DNA of 64,000 nt, from contig NZ_CAJATU010000155.1 in the NCBI RefSeq assembly GCF_903944925.1, positions 157,951 through 221,950 of the forward strand. The letters run 5' to 3'. The notes beneath the pieces were generated by a model that saw only the letters and a list, made by a program, of their open reading frames with translations, was not told the origin of the DNA and searched no databases. The position numbers were made by a program, and so were the translations under genes. The stretch's first letter is position 1; each line of letters begins with the position of its first letter. Positions 39,582 to 48,884 of the stretch are shown one piece after another. Source of the DNA: an uncultured Rhodopila sp. (GTDB lineage: Bacteria; Pseudomonadota; Alphaproteobacteria; Acetobacterales; Acetobacteraceae).

Positions 39582-40685
39582 ATGTCGCACAACAGCTTCG
39601 GTCATCTGTTCCGGGTTACAACCTGGGGCGAGAGTCACGGTCCATCGATCGGATGCGTGGTGGATGGATGCCCGCCCCGCGTTCCGCTGACCGAGGCCGA
39701 TATCCAGCCCTGGCTTGATAAGCGGCGGCCCGGGCAGTCGAAGTTCACCACGCAGCGGCAGGAGCCTGACGAGGTCCGCATCCTCTCCGGCGTGTTCGAG
39801 GGCCTGACCACCGGCACACCGATAAGCTTGGTCATTGAGAATCAGGATCAACGGTCGCGCGATTACGCCGCGATCGCGACGCAGTTCCGGCCCGGCCATG
39901 CCGATCTGACGTACGATCTGAAGTATGGAATACGCGACTACCGCGGCGGCGGGCGCTCCTCCGCGCGCGAAACCGCGATGCGCGTGGCGGCCGGTGCCGT
40001 TGCGCGGAAGGTTCTCGGGTCAGGGATCGTCCTTCGTGGCGCGCTCGTGCAGATCGGGCCGCACCGGATCGACCGCTCCCGCTGGGACTGGGACCAGATT
40101 GACGAAAATCCGTTCTTCTGCCCGGATGCGGAGGCGGCACGAACCTGGGAAGCCTTCCTGTCGGAGGTGCGGAAGTCCGGGTCTTCGGCCGGCGCGGTGA
40201 TCGAGGTCGTTGCCGAGGGCGTGCCGCCCGGTCTGGGTGCGCCGATCTATGGTAAGCTGGACGCCGATATCGCCGGCGCGCTGATGTCGATCAACGCCGT
40301 CAAGGGCGTGGAAATCGGCGACGGTTTCGCCACGGCTGCCCTGTCGGGGGAGGAGAATGCCGACGAGATGCGGATGCGGGACGGGCTGGTGGAATTCGGC
40401 TCGAACCACGCCGGCGGCATTCTGGGTGGAATTTCCTCGGGACAGCCGATCGTGGCGCGGTTTGCGGTCAAGCCAACAAGTTCGATCTTGTCGCCGCGCC
40501 AGTCCGTTGATCGCTCCGGCCATGATGTCGAAGTTGTCACGAAAGGCCGGCACGATCCCTGCGTCGGAATCCGCGCCGTGCCGGTGGGCGAGGCGATGGT
40601 CGCGTGTGTTCTGGCGGATCATCTGATGCGTCACCGGGCGCAAAATCCGGACGCGCCAACCAGCGCGCGGTTGCCGCGGAACTGA
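39582..40685 (+). CDS. aroC: Chorismate synthase
   Basis: A 367-residue AroC, which converts EPSP to chorismate with reduced FMN. Signatures: [20 protein letters not shown] at the N-terminus, [30 protein letters not shown] (quoted in parts: [22 protein letters not shown]) and the C-terminal [17 protein letters not shown]. Probably co-transcribed with fabI. Confidence 0.97.
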   Translation: MSHNSFGHLFRVTTWGESHGPSIGCVVDGCPPRVPLTEADIQPWLDKRRPGQSKFTTQRQEPDEVRILSGVFEGLTTGTPISLVIENQDQRSRDYAAIATQFRPGHADLTYDLKYGIRDYRGGGRSSARETAMRVAAGAVARKVLGSGIVLRGALVQIGPHRIDRSRWDWDQIDENPFFCPDAEAARTWEAFLSEVRKSGSSAGAVIEVVAEGVPPGLGAPIYGKLDADIAGALMSINAVKGVEIGDGFATAALSGEENADEMRMRDGLVEFGSNHAGGILGGISSGQPIVARFAVKPTSSILSPRQSVDRSGHDVEVVTKGRHDPCVGIRAVPVGEAMVACVLADHLMRHRAQNPDAPTSARLPRN

Positions 40686-40788
40686 TCGCCGCTTCGCTCG
40701 CGGAGGCGTTAGAGATTTGTCGCAATAACCGAGCTTGACGGTCGGGAATTTGTGCGCCTCAATGGATGTCTCGCTGTTGTGATGAAAT

Positions 40789-42009
40789 ATGATGACAATG
40801 CTGCTGGCACCTCCATTCGCTCCGGTAATCGAACCTTTTGTCAGCCTTGTCGGCGGCAAACGTTGGCGTGAGCGGCTTGCCGAAATCCGCGACCTCGCGG
40901 CAGCCGGTCCGCGTGCCAGCCAGGCGATTCGTCAGCGGCACGTCCTTGAACTGAGCCTCGAGAAGCTGCGGCGCCAACCGGACGCCCCGCCATCGGTCAC
41001 CGAGGCGCTGCTGGGCGACATCGCTCGCGAAATCCCGTCGATAGCTGCGGACCTAACCCCCCGAGGGCGTGATCGTCTGGCCGAGCAGCTTCGTATCGGC
41101 CTGAGCGGACAAAATACCTTGATTCCGGTATTTCACCTGATTCGCTCGGCGATGTTGCAACGTTCCCGCGGGTTCGACGTCAGCTTCACCGGCCTGGAGG
41201 ACGAAACCCCGCATGACCTCCTGCTTAGCCGCGACAAAATCGAAGCCGAGGTGGCGTGCGATGTGGTCACCGCCGAGGAGGGCCGCGGCGTGCACCGCGG
41301 TGCGTGGTTCAGGCTGGCGGACCGGATCGATCCCGATCTGCAAACCTGGCTTGAGGCGCATCCGGGCCGGTACTTGCTGAAAATGACGCTGCCCGGCGGA
41401 TTGCGGGGCGGCCTGCATGAAACAGATGCCGGCAGCGAAACGCTGGCCAATCTGCATCAGCGCATCCGCGCGATGCTGGAGACGAAATCGCGCCAGGATC
41501 ATGACGAGGCGATCGTGCTGCGGCTCGATCCGCTGTTGCTGGCTGGCGCGCAGGCCGAGGACATGGGCCTGATGTCGTCGCTAAGGCGCGAATTCGGTCC
41601 GGAAGCGCATCTGTCCGTTACAACCGCGGGTGGCGGCGTCTTTGCGATGGCGGCGCGGGCCGGGCAGGAGAATGAGGTGGCGATCGCCATTCGCCGGCGC
41701 CTTGCTGCTATCGCGCCGGTTCGCCTGACCGGCGAACGGCCGGGCATCCTGTCGATGTTCGTCGAGGACACCGACCGGCTGGAATGGCGCGGACTGCGCG
41801 AACGGCTGGAGCTGGAGGGCGAGGCGCGCCAGTTCATGACCAATCCGGAAGCGCGTCCCGTCGTGGCGGTCACCTTCATCTCGCGTTTGGAATTGTTTGG
41901 CCTGGGCGAACCCGACGCCGCGCCGGGCGGCGAGTTGCGGTTTCGCAACCCCGGGCATCCGGCGGCGAGCATGGCGGCACTCGCACCAGCGGTGATGTCG
42001 TCGGTTTGA
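40789..42009 (+). CDS. Hypothetical protein, family not recognised
   Basis: A 406-residue soluble protein with good codon use but no family I recognise. Residues ~135-175 read TGLEDETPHDLLLSRDKIEA then EVACDVVTAEEGRGVHRG, a charged E-D-rich stretch faintly like the core of restriction-endonuclease-like folds (E..xC...), but no catalytic triad is clear. The C-terminal ~40 residues are Gly/Ala-rich. Three in-frame ATGs (40789, 40792, 40798) compete for the start and no strong ribosome site is seen. Confidence 0.75.
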   Translation: MMTMLLAPPFAPVIEPFVSLVGGKRWRERLAEIRDLAAAGPRASQAIRQRHVLELSLEKLRRQPDAPPSVTEALLGDIAREIPSIAADLTPRGRDRLAEQLRIGLSGQNTLIPVFHLIRSAMLQRSRGFDVSFTGLEDETPHDLLLSRDKIEAEVACDVVTAEEGRGVHRGAWFRLADRIDPDLQTWLEAHPGRYLLKMTLPGGLRGGLHETDAGSETLANLHQRIRAMLETKSRQDHDEAIVLRLDPLLLAGAQAEDMGLMSSLRREFGPEAHLSVTTAGGGVFAMAARAGQENEVAIAIRRRLAAIAPVRLTGERPGILSMFVEDTDRLEWRGLRERLELEGEARQFMTNPEARPVVAVTFISRLELFGLGEPDAAPGGELRFRNPGHPAASMAALAPAVMSSV

Positions 42010-42107
42010 TCAAAAAATCCGCCCGCTCGGCGGGATAGCATCTCATATCTTAAGCGGGTTTGGACCTTGCTGCCGGCAGGCTGTGGGGACGTCGTTGTGA
42101 GGTGAAG

Positions 42108-42284
42108 ATGACGGGCGCTGAATACAGCAGCAAATTGGACGAACTCGATCGGCTTCTGAACGACCCGGATGCGCCGCTGCAGCCGGATCGGGTCTGGTGC
42201 CTGCTTGCCGAAGTGTCCCGCCGAGAGTTGGCGGCAGCCGATCGGCGCGAAGCCACGGGCGCACCTCGGCAGCCTGACCGGTAG
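42108..42284 (+). CDS. Small 58-residue protein
   Basis: A short frame with a good ribosome site: GAGG 5 nt before ATG 42108. The product, MTGAEYSSKLDELDRLLNDP then DAPLQPDRVWCLLAEVSRRE and a charged tail, is helical and looks genuine. I do not recognise it. It follows the preceding hypothetical gene by ~100 bp. Confidence 0.5.
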   Translation: MTGAEYSSKLDELDRLLNDPDAPLQPDRVWCLLAEVSRRELAAADRREATGAPRQPDR

Positions 42285-42724
42285 CCCATTTCAGCCGATC
42301 GGCTTGCCGGGGGCGATATTGCGCCCTGGATGGCATAACCTTGCCTCGAGACTCGTGGGCTCGGTTGGGTTTCGCCGCGATTTGCGCGCATTAAAACGAA
42401 TGGACGCATCCTCTGGCGCGGCGGGCACATACCGGCGGTCAGCGGTCAGGCGCGCTGCCCGTCGCAGAAATCCGGCGGCCTGAGCGACCATGCAAGCTTG
42501 GCCGCGATAATTCGTTGACCGTTGCCGGATGAATGCGGCTTCCCGGGTCCGTTTCAGGCCCGGGCAGGAGAAACGCCTCGTCAGATCAACTCTGCTTGAG
42601 GTCTCGGCGCATTATTCATTTCTGTAATCGTAAATTTGTTGACGAATCATGCCGACTTGGAGCACAACCGCGTCCGCTAGGGGGATCAATGCATCTTTTG
42701 GTCTCGGAATCATAAGGAACTTGG
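42285..42724. other. 440-bp gap upstream of the HU gene
   Basis: No gene is supported. It contains a copy of the palindrome GCCGATCGGC (42294-42303), 57 bp from another at 42237. The right half (42600-42720) is AT-richer and should hold the promoter of the HU gene; I could not pick a convincing -35/-10 pair. Confidence 0.5.
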
Positions 42725-42994
42725 ATGTCAAAGGCGTTTATCTCCCGCGTCATTCAGCAATCGACTGAAGTGACCGGCGCCGCGGCGAACCGCGCCACCA
42801 ATGAGCTGATCGATGCCATCGTGAAGGAGATGAAGCGGACCGGGAAGTTCACGCTGCCGAGTTTCGGCACGTTCACCGTTCGCAAGACCAAGGCACGCAA
42901 GGCGTTGAACCCACGGACAGGCGAATCGATTAAAGTAAAGGCTGGTAAAACTGTCCGGTTCAAGGCGTCTCCCGTCTTGAAGAAGGCAGTCTAG
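42725..42994 (+). CDS. HU-family DNA-binding protein
   Basis: An 89-residue histone-like protein. HU/IHF fold: N-terminal helices AFISRVIQQSTEVTG and ATNELIDAIVKEMKRTGKF, beta core LPSFGTFTVRKTKARKALNP and the DNA-bending arm RTGESIKVKAGKTVRFKASP. Lys-rich C-terminal KKAV. AAGGAA precedes the ATG. The family's arm Pro is kept in NPRTGE. Nucleoid protein; monocistronic with a hairpin behind it. Confidence 0.94.
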   Translation: MSKAFISRVIQQSTEVTGAAANRATNELIDAIVKEMKRTGKFTLPSFGTFTVRKTKARKALNPRTGESIKVKAGKTVRFKASPVLKKAV

Positions 42995-43020
42995 GCAGTT
43001 CAGGTTTCGGGAGAGGACTG

Positions 43021-43049
43021 GTTGCAGACGATCGTGTGTCGTCTGCAAC
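43021..43049. terminator. Bidirectional hairpin between HU and tlyA genes
   Basis: A perfect 11-bp stem, GTTGCAGACGA (43021-43031) and TCGTCTGCAAC (43039-43049), with a 7-base loop, lies between two convergent genes. There is no T-run on either side, as is common in GC-rich genomes. It is the best terminator candidate in the window. Confidence 0.75.
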
Positions 43050-43069
43050 GAAATTGGCCGCGATCCCGT

Positions 43070-43813
43070 TCAGATCGCCTTGTGCAGGCTCGCGCCGAGC
43101 AGGAACTCGCGGTTGCCTTCCGGTCCGGTGATCGGGCTCGCTTCGATACCGAGAACCGCCCAGCCTGGAAGACGGCCCCACCATGCGGCGATCCGCTCGC
43201 AGACTTCGCGGTGAACGGCGGGATCACGCACGACGCCCTTGCTGCCCACCGCCGCGGCGCCGGCTTCAAATTGCGGCTTGATCAGCGCGATTGCCCAGGA
43301 ACCGGGCACGCATAGACCGAGCGCGGCCGGCAGCACGGTGGACAGGCCTATAAAGCTCGCGTCGCAGACCACCGCCTCAACCGGGTCGGGGATTTGGGCG
43401 CGATCCAGATACCGGGCATTGGTTTTCTCGTGCACGACCACGCGGTCGTCGCAACGCAGCTTCCAGGCGAGCTGCCCGTGACCGACATCGACTGCGTGCA
43501 CCTTCGCGGCGCCGTGCGCCAGCAGCACGTCCGTGAAGCCGCCCGTAGAAGCGCCGACATCAAGGCAAACGCGCCCGTCCGGAGAGAAACCAAAATGCGC
43601 CAGGCCGTGTGCGAGCTTCAAACCGCCGCGCGACACCCACGGATGGTCCTGTCCCCGTACTTCGAGTGGCGTTGCCTCTGCCAGCATGTCGCCTGACTTA
43701 GCGACCCGCCGCTCGCCCGAGAAGACTTTGCCGGCCAGGATCAGCGCCTGCGCGCGGGTGCGGCTCTCGGCCAGGCCGCGCTCGACCAGCATCAGATCGG
43801 CCCGCTGCTTCAT
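43070..43813 (-). CDS. tlyA: TlyA-family rRNA 2'-O-methyltransferase
   Basis: A 247-residue protein: an S4 RNA-binding domain at the N-terminus (RADLMLVERGLAESRTRAQ) and an FtsJ-like methyltransferase domain with CLDVGASTGGFTDVLL as the SAM motif and LIKPQFEAG. TlyA methylates cytidines in 16S and/or 23S rRNA and affects capreomycin sensitivity in mycobacteria. It directly follows xseB by 15 bp on the minus strand. Confidence 0.93.
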   Translation of the reverse strand: MKQRADLMLVERGLAESRTRAQALILAGKVFSGERRVAKSGDMLAEATPLEVRGQDHPWVSRGGLKLAHGLAHFGFSPDGRVCLDVGASTGGFTDVLLAHGAAKVHAVDVGHGQLAWKLRCDDRVVVHEKTNARYLDRAQIPDPVEAVVCDASFIGLSTVLPAALGLCVPGSWAIALIKPQFEAGAAAVGSKGVVRDPAVHREVCERIAAWWGRLPGWAVLGIEASPITGPEGNREFLLGASLHKAI

Positions 43814-43828
43814 GGCTCCGGACCCGGG

Positions 43829-44071
43829 TTACTCCAGCGGCCGCGTGCCGAGCGATCCGTCGGACCGCTGCACCAAAGCTTCCACCCGCGCTTCGACCTC
43901 AGCCAGCTTCGCCTCGCAGTGCCGCCGCAGTTTGACGCCGCGCTCGAACGCCTGGACCGCGGCATCCAGCTTGAGCGTCCCGCCTTCCAGGCCACGCACG
44001 ATCTGGTCAAGCTCCGCCAACGCGTCCTCGAACGAAAGCTGGCCGACATCGTCGGGCGGCGTATCAGGCAT
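43829..44071 (-). CDS. xseB: Exodeoxyribonuclease VII small subunit
   Basis: An 80-residue XseB. Typical pattern LSFEDALAELDQIVRGLEGG followed by a second helix with FERGVKLRRHCEAKLAEVEARVE-like sequence (first part FERGVKLRRHCEAKL). It binds the large XseA subunit to degrade single-stranded DNA. It is 12 bp downstream of the HDAC-like gene, 15 bp upstream of tlyA. Confidence 0.93.
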   Translation of the reverse strand: MPDTPPDDVGQLSFEDALAELDQIVRGLEGGTLKLDAAVQAFERGVKLRRHCEAKLAEVEARVEALVQRSDGSLGTRPLE

Positions 44072-44083
44072 AGGCTGTCTTTC

Positions 44084-45016
44084 CTAAACGCGCATCAGGC
44101 TGCGAACGTGGACCGCGGACGCGGCCGCCAGCGCATTCAGGTCATAACCCCCTTCCAGCACCGAAACCACCCGGCCGCCGCAATGCCGATCGGCGACACC
44201 GACAAGTTGGTCCGTGAGCCAGGCGTAATCCACCGTCTCGACCCGCAACTGGGCCAGCGGATCTGCTATATGCGCGTCGAAGCCGGCGGAGATGATCAGC
44301 AACCCGGGCTTGAACAGATCCAATGCGGGGATGATTGTCTCGGCCCAGGCGGCGCGGAAAGCCGGGCCGCCGTCGCGGGCGCGCAGCGGCACGTTGATGA
44401 TGTTGTCGGCTACCCCCCGCTCCCACGCTTCGCCTGTGCCGGGATAGCAGGGGTGCTGGTGCGAGGAGCCGTAGAACAACGTCGCGTCGGCGGCGAACAT
44501 CGCCTGGGTGCCGTTGCCGTGATGTACGTCGAAATCGACGACAGCGACGCGCGGCACATTCCATTGGACGCGCGCATGCATCGCGGCGACGGCGGCGTTG
44601 TTGAACAGGCAGAAACCCATCGGCTTGTTCGGCTCCGCGTGATGTCCCGGCGGCCGCACCGCGGCGAAGGCGGCGCGCGCCCAGCCCTCCATCACCGCAT
44701 CCACCGCCATGCAGGCGCCCCCGGCCGCGCGGGCCGCAGCCTCGGCGCTGCCTGCGCTCATGACCGTGTCGCCATCGATCTGCACCGGCTCACCCAGATC
44801 GGGATGGATCGCCAGGATCGCTTCGACGTAATCGCGCGGATGCACCCGGCTGAGCTGCTCGATTGTCGCCATCGGCGCGGATTCGCGGATCAGGTCGGAG
44901 AATTCGGGCGCTTCCAGCGCCGCCAGGACAGCCCGCAGCCGCTCCGATGTTTCCGGATGATACGGGCCGGTATCATGCTCCAGGCACGCCGGATGCGTAA
45001 TTAACGCGGTTGCCAC
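44084..45016 (-). CDS. Histone deacetylase-family protein (class II HDAC-like amidohydrolase)
   Basis: A 310-residue zinc-dependent deacetylase fold. Active-site marks: RPPGHHAEPNKPMGFC, DFDVHHGNGTQ, SAGFDAH with the metal Asp, and the late catalytic-Tyr loop LEGGYDL. Bacterial members deacetylate acetylpolyamines or acetyl-lysine proteins. It starts one base after the TusA-like gene's stop and is followed by xseB after 12 bp, so the four genes tusA-like, HDAC, xseB, tlyA form an operon. Confidence 0.93.
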   Translation of the reverse strand: MATALITHPACLEHDTGPYHPETSERLRAVLAALEAPEFSDLIRESAPMATIEQLSRVHPRDYVEAILAIHPDLGEPVQIDGDTVMSAGSAEAAARAAGGACMAVDAVMEGWARAAFAAVRPPGHHAEPNKPMGFCLFNNAAVAAMHARVQWNVPRVAVVDFDVHHGNGTQAMFAADATLFYGSSHQHPCYPGTGEAWERGVADNIINVPLRARDGGPAFRAAWAETIIPALDLFKPGLLIISAGFDAHIADPLAQLRVETVDYAWLTDQLVGVADRHCGGRVVSVLEGGYDLNALAAASAVHVRSLMRV

Positions 45017-45017
45017 G

Positions 45018-45269
45018 TCAGCCCCCCTTTTGTTCTATCCCATCCGCCCTGCGGCGGATCACAAAGCTGAATATGCCAGCTTCTTCGCTCCACGCCAGCA
45101 GCGCGTGGCCGGTTTCACGACAGAATGCCTGAAAATCGCTTATCGCGGCTCGATCAGTTGCCAGCACACGCAAACGTTCCCCCGGGGCCATGCCTCGCAA
45201 CGCCCGGTTAGCCCGGAGAACGGGCAACGGGCAGTTCATGCCTTTCACGTCCAGCAGGGTCTCGCTCAT
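45018..45269 (-). CDS. TusA-family sulfur-carrier-like protein
   Basis: An 83-residue protein with the TusA core: LDVKGMNCPLPVLRANRALR, where CPxP Cys is the sulfur-carrying residue. The rest keeps the beta-alpha-beta-alpha-beta pattern up to FSFVIRR. Members pass persulfide sulfur for tRNA thiolation, molybdenum cofactor or other pathways. Start ATG 45269 directly precedes the conserved core; the frame stays open upstream. Confidence 0.9.
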   Translation of the reverse strand: MSETLLDVKGMNCPLPVLRANRALRGMAPGERLRVLATDRAAISDFQAFCRETGHALLAWSEEAGIFSFVIRRRADGIEQKGG

Positions 45270-45346
45270 ACCGTCAGCATGCTTATGACAGGGAGTTTGG
45301 GCAAGCCGGGCTTGAGCCAAAAGCGTTTGAACGGCATGATCATAGC

Positions 45347-46246
45347 ATGAGCCAGCATCGCATCGGAATCGATCTGGGCGGGACCAAGATCGAGATCATC
45401 GTCATGGCCCCGGACGGAACCGTCGCGCTGCGGCACCGAATTCCCACTCCGCGCGGCTATCCGGATACGGTGGACGGTATCGCCGGGCTGGTGCGCGACG
45501 CCGAATCCCGACTTGGGATCAACGCGACCGTCGGAATTTGCATACCGGGAGTGATCAGCCCGGCGACCGGCCTGGTCAAAAACGCCAACTCGATCGCATT
45601 GAACGGACATCGCTTCGACTACGACATCAGCCAGGCGCTCGGCCGGGAGGTGCGGGTCGATAACGACGCCAATTGCTTCGCCCTCAGCGAAGCGACCGAT
45701 GGCGCCGGGGCAGGATACGCCATGGTGTTCGGCGTGATCCTCGGCACCGGTTGCGGTGGCGGCATCGTCTTCCACGGACAGGTGCATCGCGGCCCGCATC
45801 GCATCGCCGGCGAATGGGGGCACACACCATTGCCGTGGCCACGCGGACCAGAGGTGCCCGGCAATCTGTGCTGGTGCGGACAGCATGGCTGCCTGGAAAC
45901 CTATCTTGCCGGCCCGTCCCTGGCCCGTGATTGCGACGGGCCAGGCGCGCTCGATGCCAGCGGGATTCCCGCCCGTGCCGAAGCCGGCGACCAGATCGCC
46001 ATCGACGCCCTCGAACGCCACGCCGATCGGCTGGCGCGGGGATTGGCGGTGATCATCAACGTGCTGGATCCGGACGCGATCGTCCTGGGGGGCGGGATAT
46101 CGAACATGCCGCATCTCTACACCGAACTGCCGCGGCTGATCCCGGCGCACTCGTTCAGCGATGTGATCGCGACACCGATCTTGCGGAACAAGCATGGAGA
46201 TTCATCGGGGGTGCGGGGCGCGGCCTGGCTTTGGCCGGCGGCGTGA
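45347..46246 (+). CDS. ROK-family sugar kinase (fructokinase/NagK-like)
   Basis: A 299-residue ROK kinase. ATP motif IGIDLGGTKIE at the N-terminus, RVDNDANCFALSEA with catalytic Asp, HRIAGEWGH, and the zinc site CWCGQHGCLETYLAGP. Zinc-site ROK kinases phosphorylate fructose, glucose or N-acetylglucosamine. The dinB start lies one base past its stop (TGACATG), so the two genes probably form a transcript though their jobs differ. Confidence 0.92.
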   Translation: MSQHRIGIDLGGTKIEIIVMAPDGTVALRHRIPTPRGYPDTVDGIAGLVRDAESRLGINATVGICIPGVISPATGLVKNANSIALNGHRFDYDISQALGREVRVDNDANCFALSEATDGAGAGYAMVFGVILGTGCGGGIVFHGQVHRGPHRIAGEWGHTPLPWPRGPEVPGNLCWCGQHGCLETYLAGPSLARDCDGPGALDASGIPARAEAGDQIAIDALERHADRLARGLAVIINVLDPDAIVLGGGISNMPHLYTELPRLIPAHSFSDVIATPILRNKHGDSSGVRGAAWLWPAA

Positions 46247-46247
46247 C

Positions 46248-47504
46248 ATGCCTTCGCTGTGCCGTGAGTGCTTGCTGGTCGCGGATACGCTCACCGGTCC
46301 GCATTGCCCCGGCTGTGGCGGCCACCGGCTTGTGCATCACCGGTCGTTGTCGCGTCTGACCATTGCCCATATCGATTGCGACGCCTTTTACGCCAGCGTC
46401 GAAAAGCGCGATCGGCCGGAGCTTGCGGCGCGGCCGGTGATTGTTGGCGGCGGGACGCGCGGGGTCGTTACCGCGGCCTGCTACATCGCCCGCATGTCCG
46501 GTGTGAAGAGCGCGATGCCGATGTTCAAGGCATTGAAGGCCTGCCCGGACGCGGTGGTGATCAAGCCGGATTTCGCCAAATACACCGCGGCATCGCGGCA
46601 GGTGCGGGCGCTGATGGGCGCGCTGACGCCGCTTGTGCAGCCGCTTTCGATCGATGAGGCGGTATTGGACCTGGCGGGCACCGAGGCGCTGCATGCGGCC
46701 CCGCCCGCCGCCGTGCTGGCACGGTTCGCGACCTCGGTCGAGCAGCAGGTCGGCATATCCGTCTCCATCGGCCTTGCGGCCAACCGGCTGATGGCGAAGA
46801 TCGCGGCGGGAAGAGGCAAGCCGCGCGGTTTCAATATTATCGACGCGGAAGAGGCCGCGGCGCTGCTGGCGCCCGAACCGGTTCGCCTGCTGCCAGGCAT
46901 TGGCGCTGCGCTGGCGAAACGGCTCGAAGGCATGGGGATCACCCGGCTCGGCCAATTGCAGGTGCTGCCGGACCGCGAGGCGCTGAGCAGGTTGGGCGAT
47001 GACGGGCCGGGCCTGGTGCGGCGGTCGCTGGGACAGGACATGCGGCGCGTCGATCCGTCGCATGAGGCGAAGTCAGTAAGCGCCGAAACGACGTTCGATC
47101 GCGAGCTGTCGGACCTGCGGGACCTGGAGCGGCATTTGTGGCGGCTCTGCGAAAAAGTCGCGGTCCGGTTGCGCGGGCATGAACTGGCGGCCGGCGGCGT
47201 TGTGCTGAAGCTGAAGACATCCCGTTTCGCGCTGCGCACCCGGGCCGCGCGCCTGCCCAGCCCGACGGTATTGCCCGACCGCATGTTCGACCTGGCGCGT
47301 TCGCTGCTGAAGAAGGAGGTGTCCGGCGCGGCGTTCAGGCTCATCGGCATCGGGGCGAACCCGCTTGTCGCCGGTTCGATGGCGGATCTCGGCGACCTGG
47401 CCGATTCGCTGACCCCGAGGCGAGCCGCTGTGCAGACGGCTATCGACTCGCTGCGCGAGCGGTTCGGCGACGCTGCGATCAACCGTGGCCGATCGCTGGG
47501 TTGA
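46248..47504 (+). CDS. dinB: DNA polymerase IV (Y-family)
   Basis: A 418-residue translesion polymerase. Catalytic motifs: AHIDCDAFYASVEKRDR and LSIDEAVLDL (metal Asp/Glu), followed by the RKILLPGIG-like helix-hairpin VRLLPGIGAALAKRLEGMGI and the little-finger domain. The N-terminus adds a CREC...CPGCGG zinc-knuckle-like extension (residues 4-22), common in alphaproteobacterial DinB. It has no LexA box I could confidently identify. Confidence 0.94.
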   Translation: MPSLCRECLLVADTLTGPHCPGCGGHRLVHHRSLSRLTIAHIDCDAFYASVEKRDRPELAARPVIVGGGTRGVVTAACYIARMSGVKSAMPMFKALKACPDAVVIKPDFAKYTAASRQVRALMGALTPLVQPLSIDEAVLDLAGTEALHAAPPAAVLARFATSVEQQVGISVSIGLAANRLMAKIAAGRGKPRGFNIIDAEEAAALLAPEPVRLLPGIGAALAKRLEGMGITRLGQLQVLPDREALSRLGDDGPGLVRRSLGQDMRRVDPSHEAKSVSAETTFDRELSDLRDLERHLWRLCEKVAVRLRGHELAAGGVVLKLKTSRFALRTRAARLPSPTVLPDRMFDLARSLLKKEVSGAAFRLIGIGANPLVAGSMADLGDLADSLTPRRAAVQTAIDSLRERFGDAAINRGRSLG

Positions 47505-48343
47505 CGAGATCCGGCGAGGCGCGTCGCGATTGCGTGACACGAGTCGATCGCGGATGCAGGACTACCGGCCGTTGTATCGCTGCCATTCCGGATAACTTAA
47601 TAGTAACAATCAAGCTGGTTGTGCGCGATACCAGTGCATGGCCGGCTTCCCATTGGCCATTCATCCCGCGTGCCGATCGGCGAGGACGGGCGCATGCGGG
47701 TGTTCTCATTCGGGGATTCGGCCTCGTCTGCGCGCTCACGAGCGCTTAGTGGGTGTTTTAATTCATAAATTTCCGCCCATAATTATAGTGCCTCTTCGCA
47801 ACTGTCGCGCTTGATCATTGCCCTGGTTTGGCCTTTTTCGCCAATCCGGAATACCGGGTGGTATTGGAGCGGGTGTCGCGCCAAAAGGCCGGCCGCAAAA
47901 AAAATTCGGACGGAAACTGCGTGATTGGACGGAAGATGGCAGGTTAAGGCGTTCGAAGGTGGTCTGTGACTTTCGTATGACCAAGTGTTTCCACCTCTTC
48001 GTCTGGTTCATCGCGCGAATTTGCCCGAGAAAGGGGTTGCGTGGCAAGTTTGGTCCCGGTTTGGTAGGAGTTCATGCCTTGGGAGGGCATGTTATTCACG
48101 GGTTTGGGTTCGGGCGGATGGCAATGCGTTGTGGCACGGGGATACAAAATGACCTGTTCAGTGCGCTGAAATATCTTATACTTATGTATTATAATTACGA
48201 ATTTCCAATTTAATCACCGGAACAAATACGGTTGGTACACCGCTTCGTTACGAGACACGAACTCGATGACATGACAACTATCCGATGGTGGCCTTCGCTT
48301 CAGTCCGAGTGAGGCTACAACTTTATAGGAAGGGTTTAGGAGA
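47505..48343. other. AT-rich 839-bp gap without a supported gene
   Basis: Composition drops sharply, most clearly at 47755-47830 and 48165-48240 where A+T runs dominate. Reading frames of 70-130 codons exist on both strands but show no ribosome site or recognisable motif. One copy of GCCGATCGGC lies at 47672-47681. It may be a horizontally acquired scar, a long regulatory region for the MarR gene, or hold an unannotated small RNA. Confidence 0.5.
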
Positions 48344-48751
48344 ATGATCACAAACGAAGTCAGCGACGGGCTTGCCGGAATCCTGCGAACCGCGATCGTG
48401 GAGCTGGTTCGCCGCGATGGCCCGGACCTGTCAGCGCGACAGCTCGGCGTGTTCTTGACATGCTATCTGGAGACCGAGGCACAGACGGTGCGCGGTTTGG
48501 CTGCCAAGCTTGGCGTGTCGAAACCAGCCATCACACGTGCGTTGGATCGACTGTCGGAGTTTGATCTGGTTCGCCGCAAAACCGATCCGCTGGATCGCCG
48601 CAGCGTGCTGGTGCAGCGTACGGCCACGGGTATGGCGTTCCTGCGTGAAATGCGGACAATCCTGCGCGATGCCGCCTCGACACTTCGCATCACCGCAGAG
48701 CCTGCACAAGCGCGTGCCCGCACCAATGAGCCGGCTCGAGCGACTCACTGA
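48344..48751 (+). CDS. MarR-family transcriptional regulator
   Basis: A 135-residue winged-helix regulator. DNA-binding part: TVRGLAAKLGVSKPAITRAL followed by DRLSEFDLVRRKTDPLDRRS-type wing (DLVRRKTDPLDRRSVLVQ). MarR dimers usually repress a nearby gene in response to a small ligand or oxidant. AGGAAGGG lies ~9 nt before the ATG. The following gene, a methionine-sulfoxide reductase, is a plausible target. Confidence 0.88.
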   Translation: MITNEVSDGLAGILRTAIVELVRRDGPDLSARQLGVFLTCYLETEAQTVRGLAAKLGVSKPAITRALDRLSEFDLVRRKTDPLDRRSVLVQRTATGMAFLREMRTILRDAASTLRITAEPAQARARTNEPARATH

Positions 48752-48884
48752 AATCCGGGCCGCGGCGTTACGCGGCCCGGCCGCTCCTCTCAAAGAGATC
48801 GGCGTCCATTGCAGGCGGCTTTGCCGCAGTTCCTGCGGTTGTAATCTTGGTCTAAGCTCGCGTGAATTTGGGAGCTTCCAGACC

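Noticed and set aside
47818..48213. A 131-codon plus-strand frame in the AT-rich gap
   Set aside because: Sequence (many Gly, Arg, Phe, with a hydrophobic tail) looks random and no ribosome site precedes it; overlapping frames on the other strand are as long.
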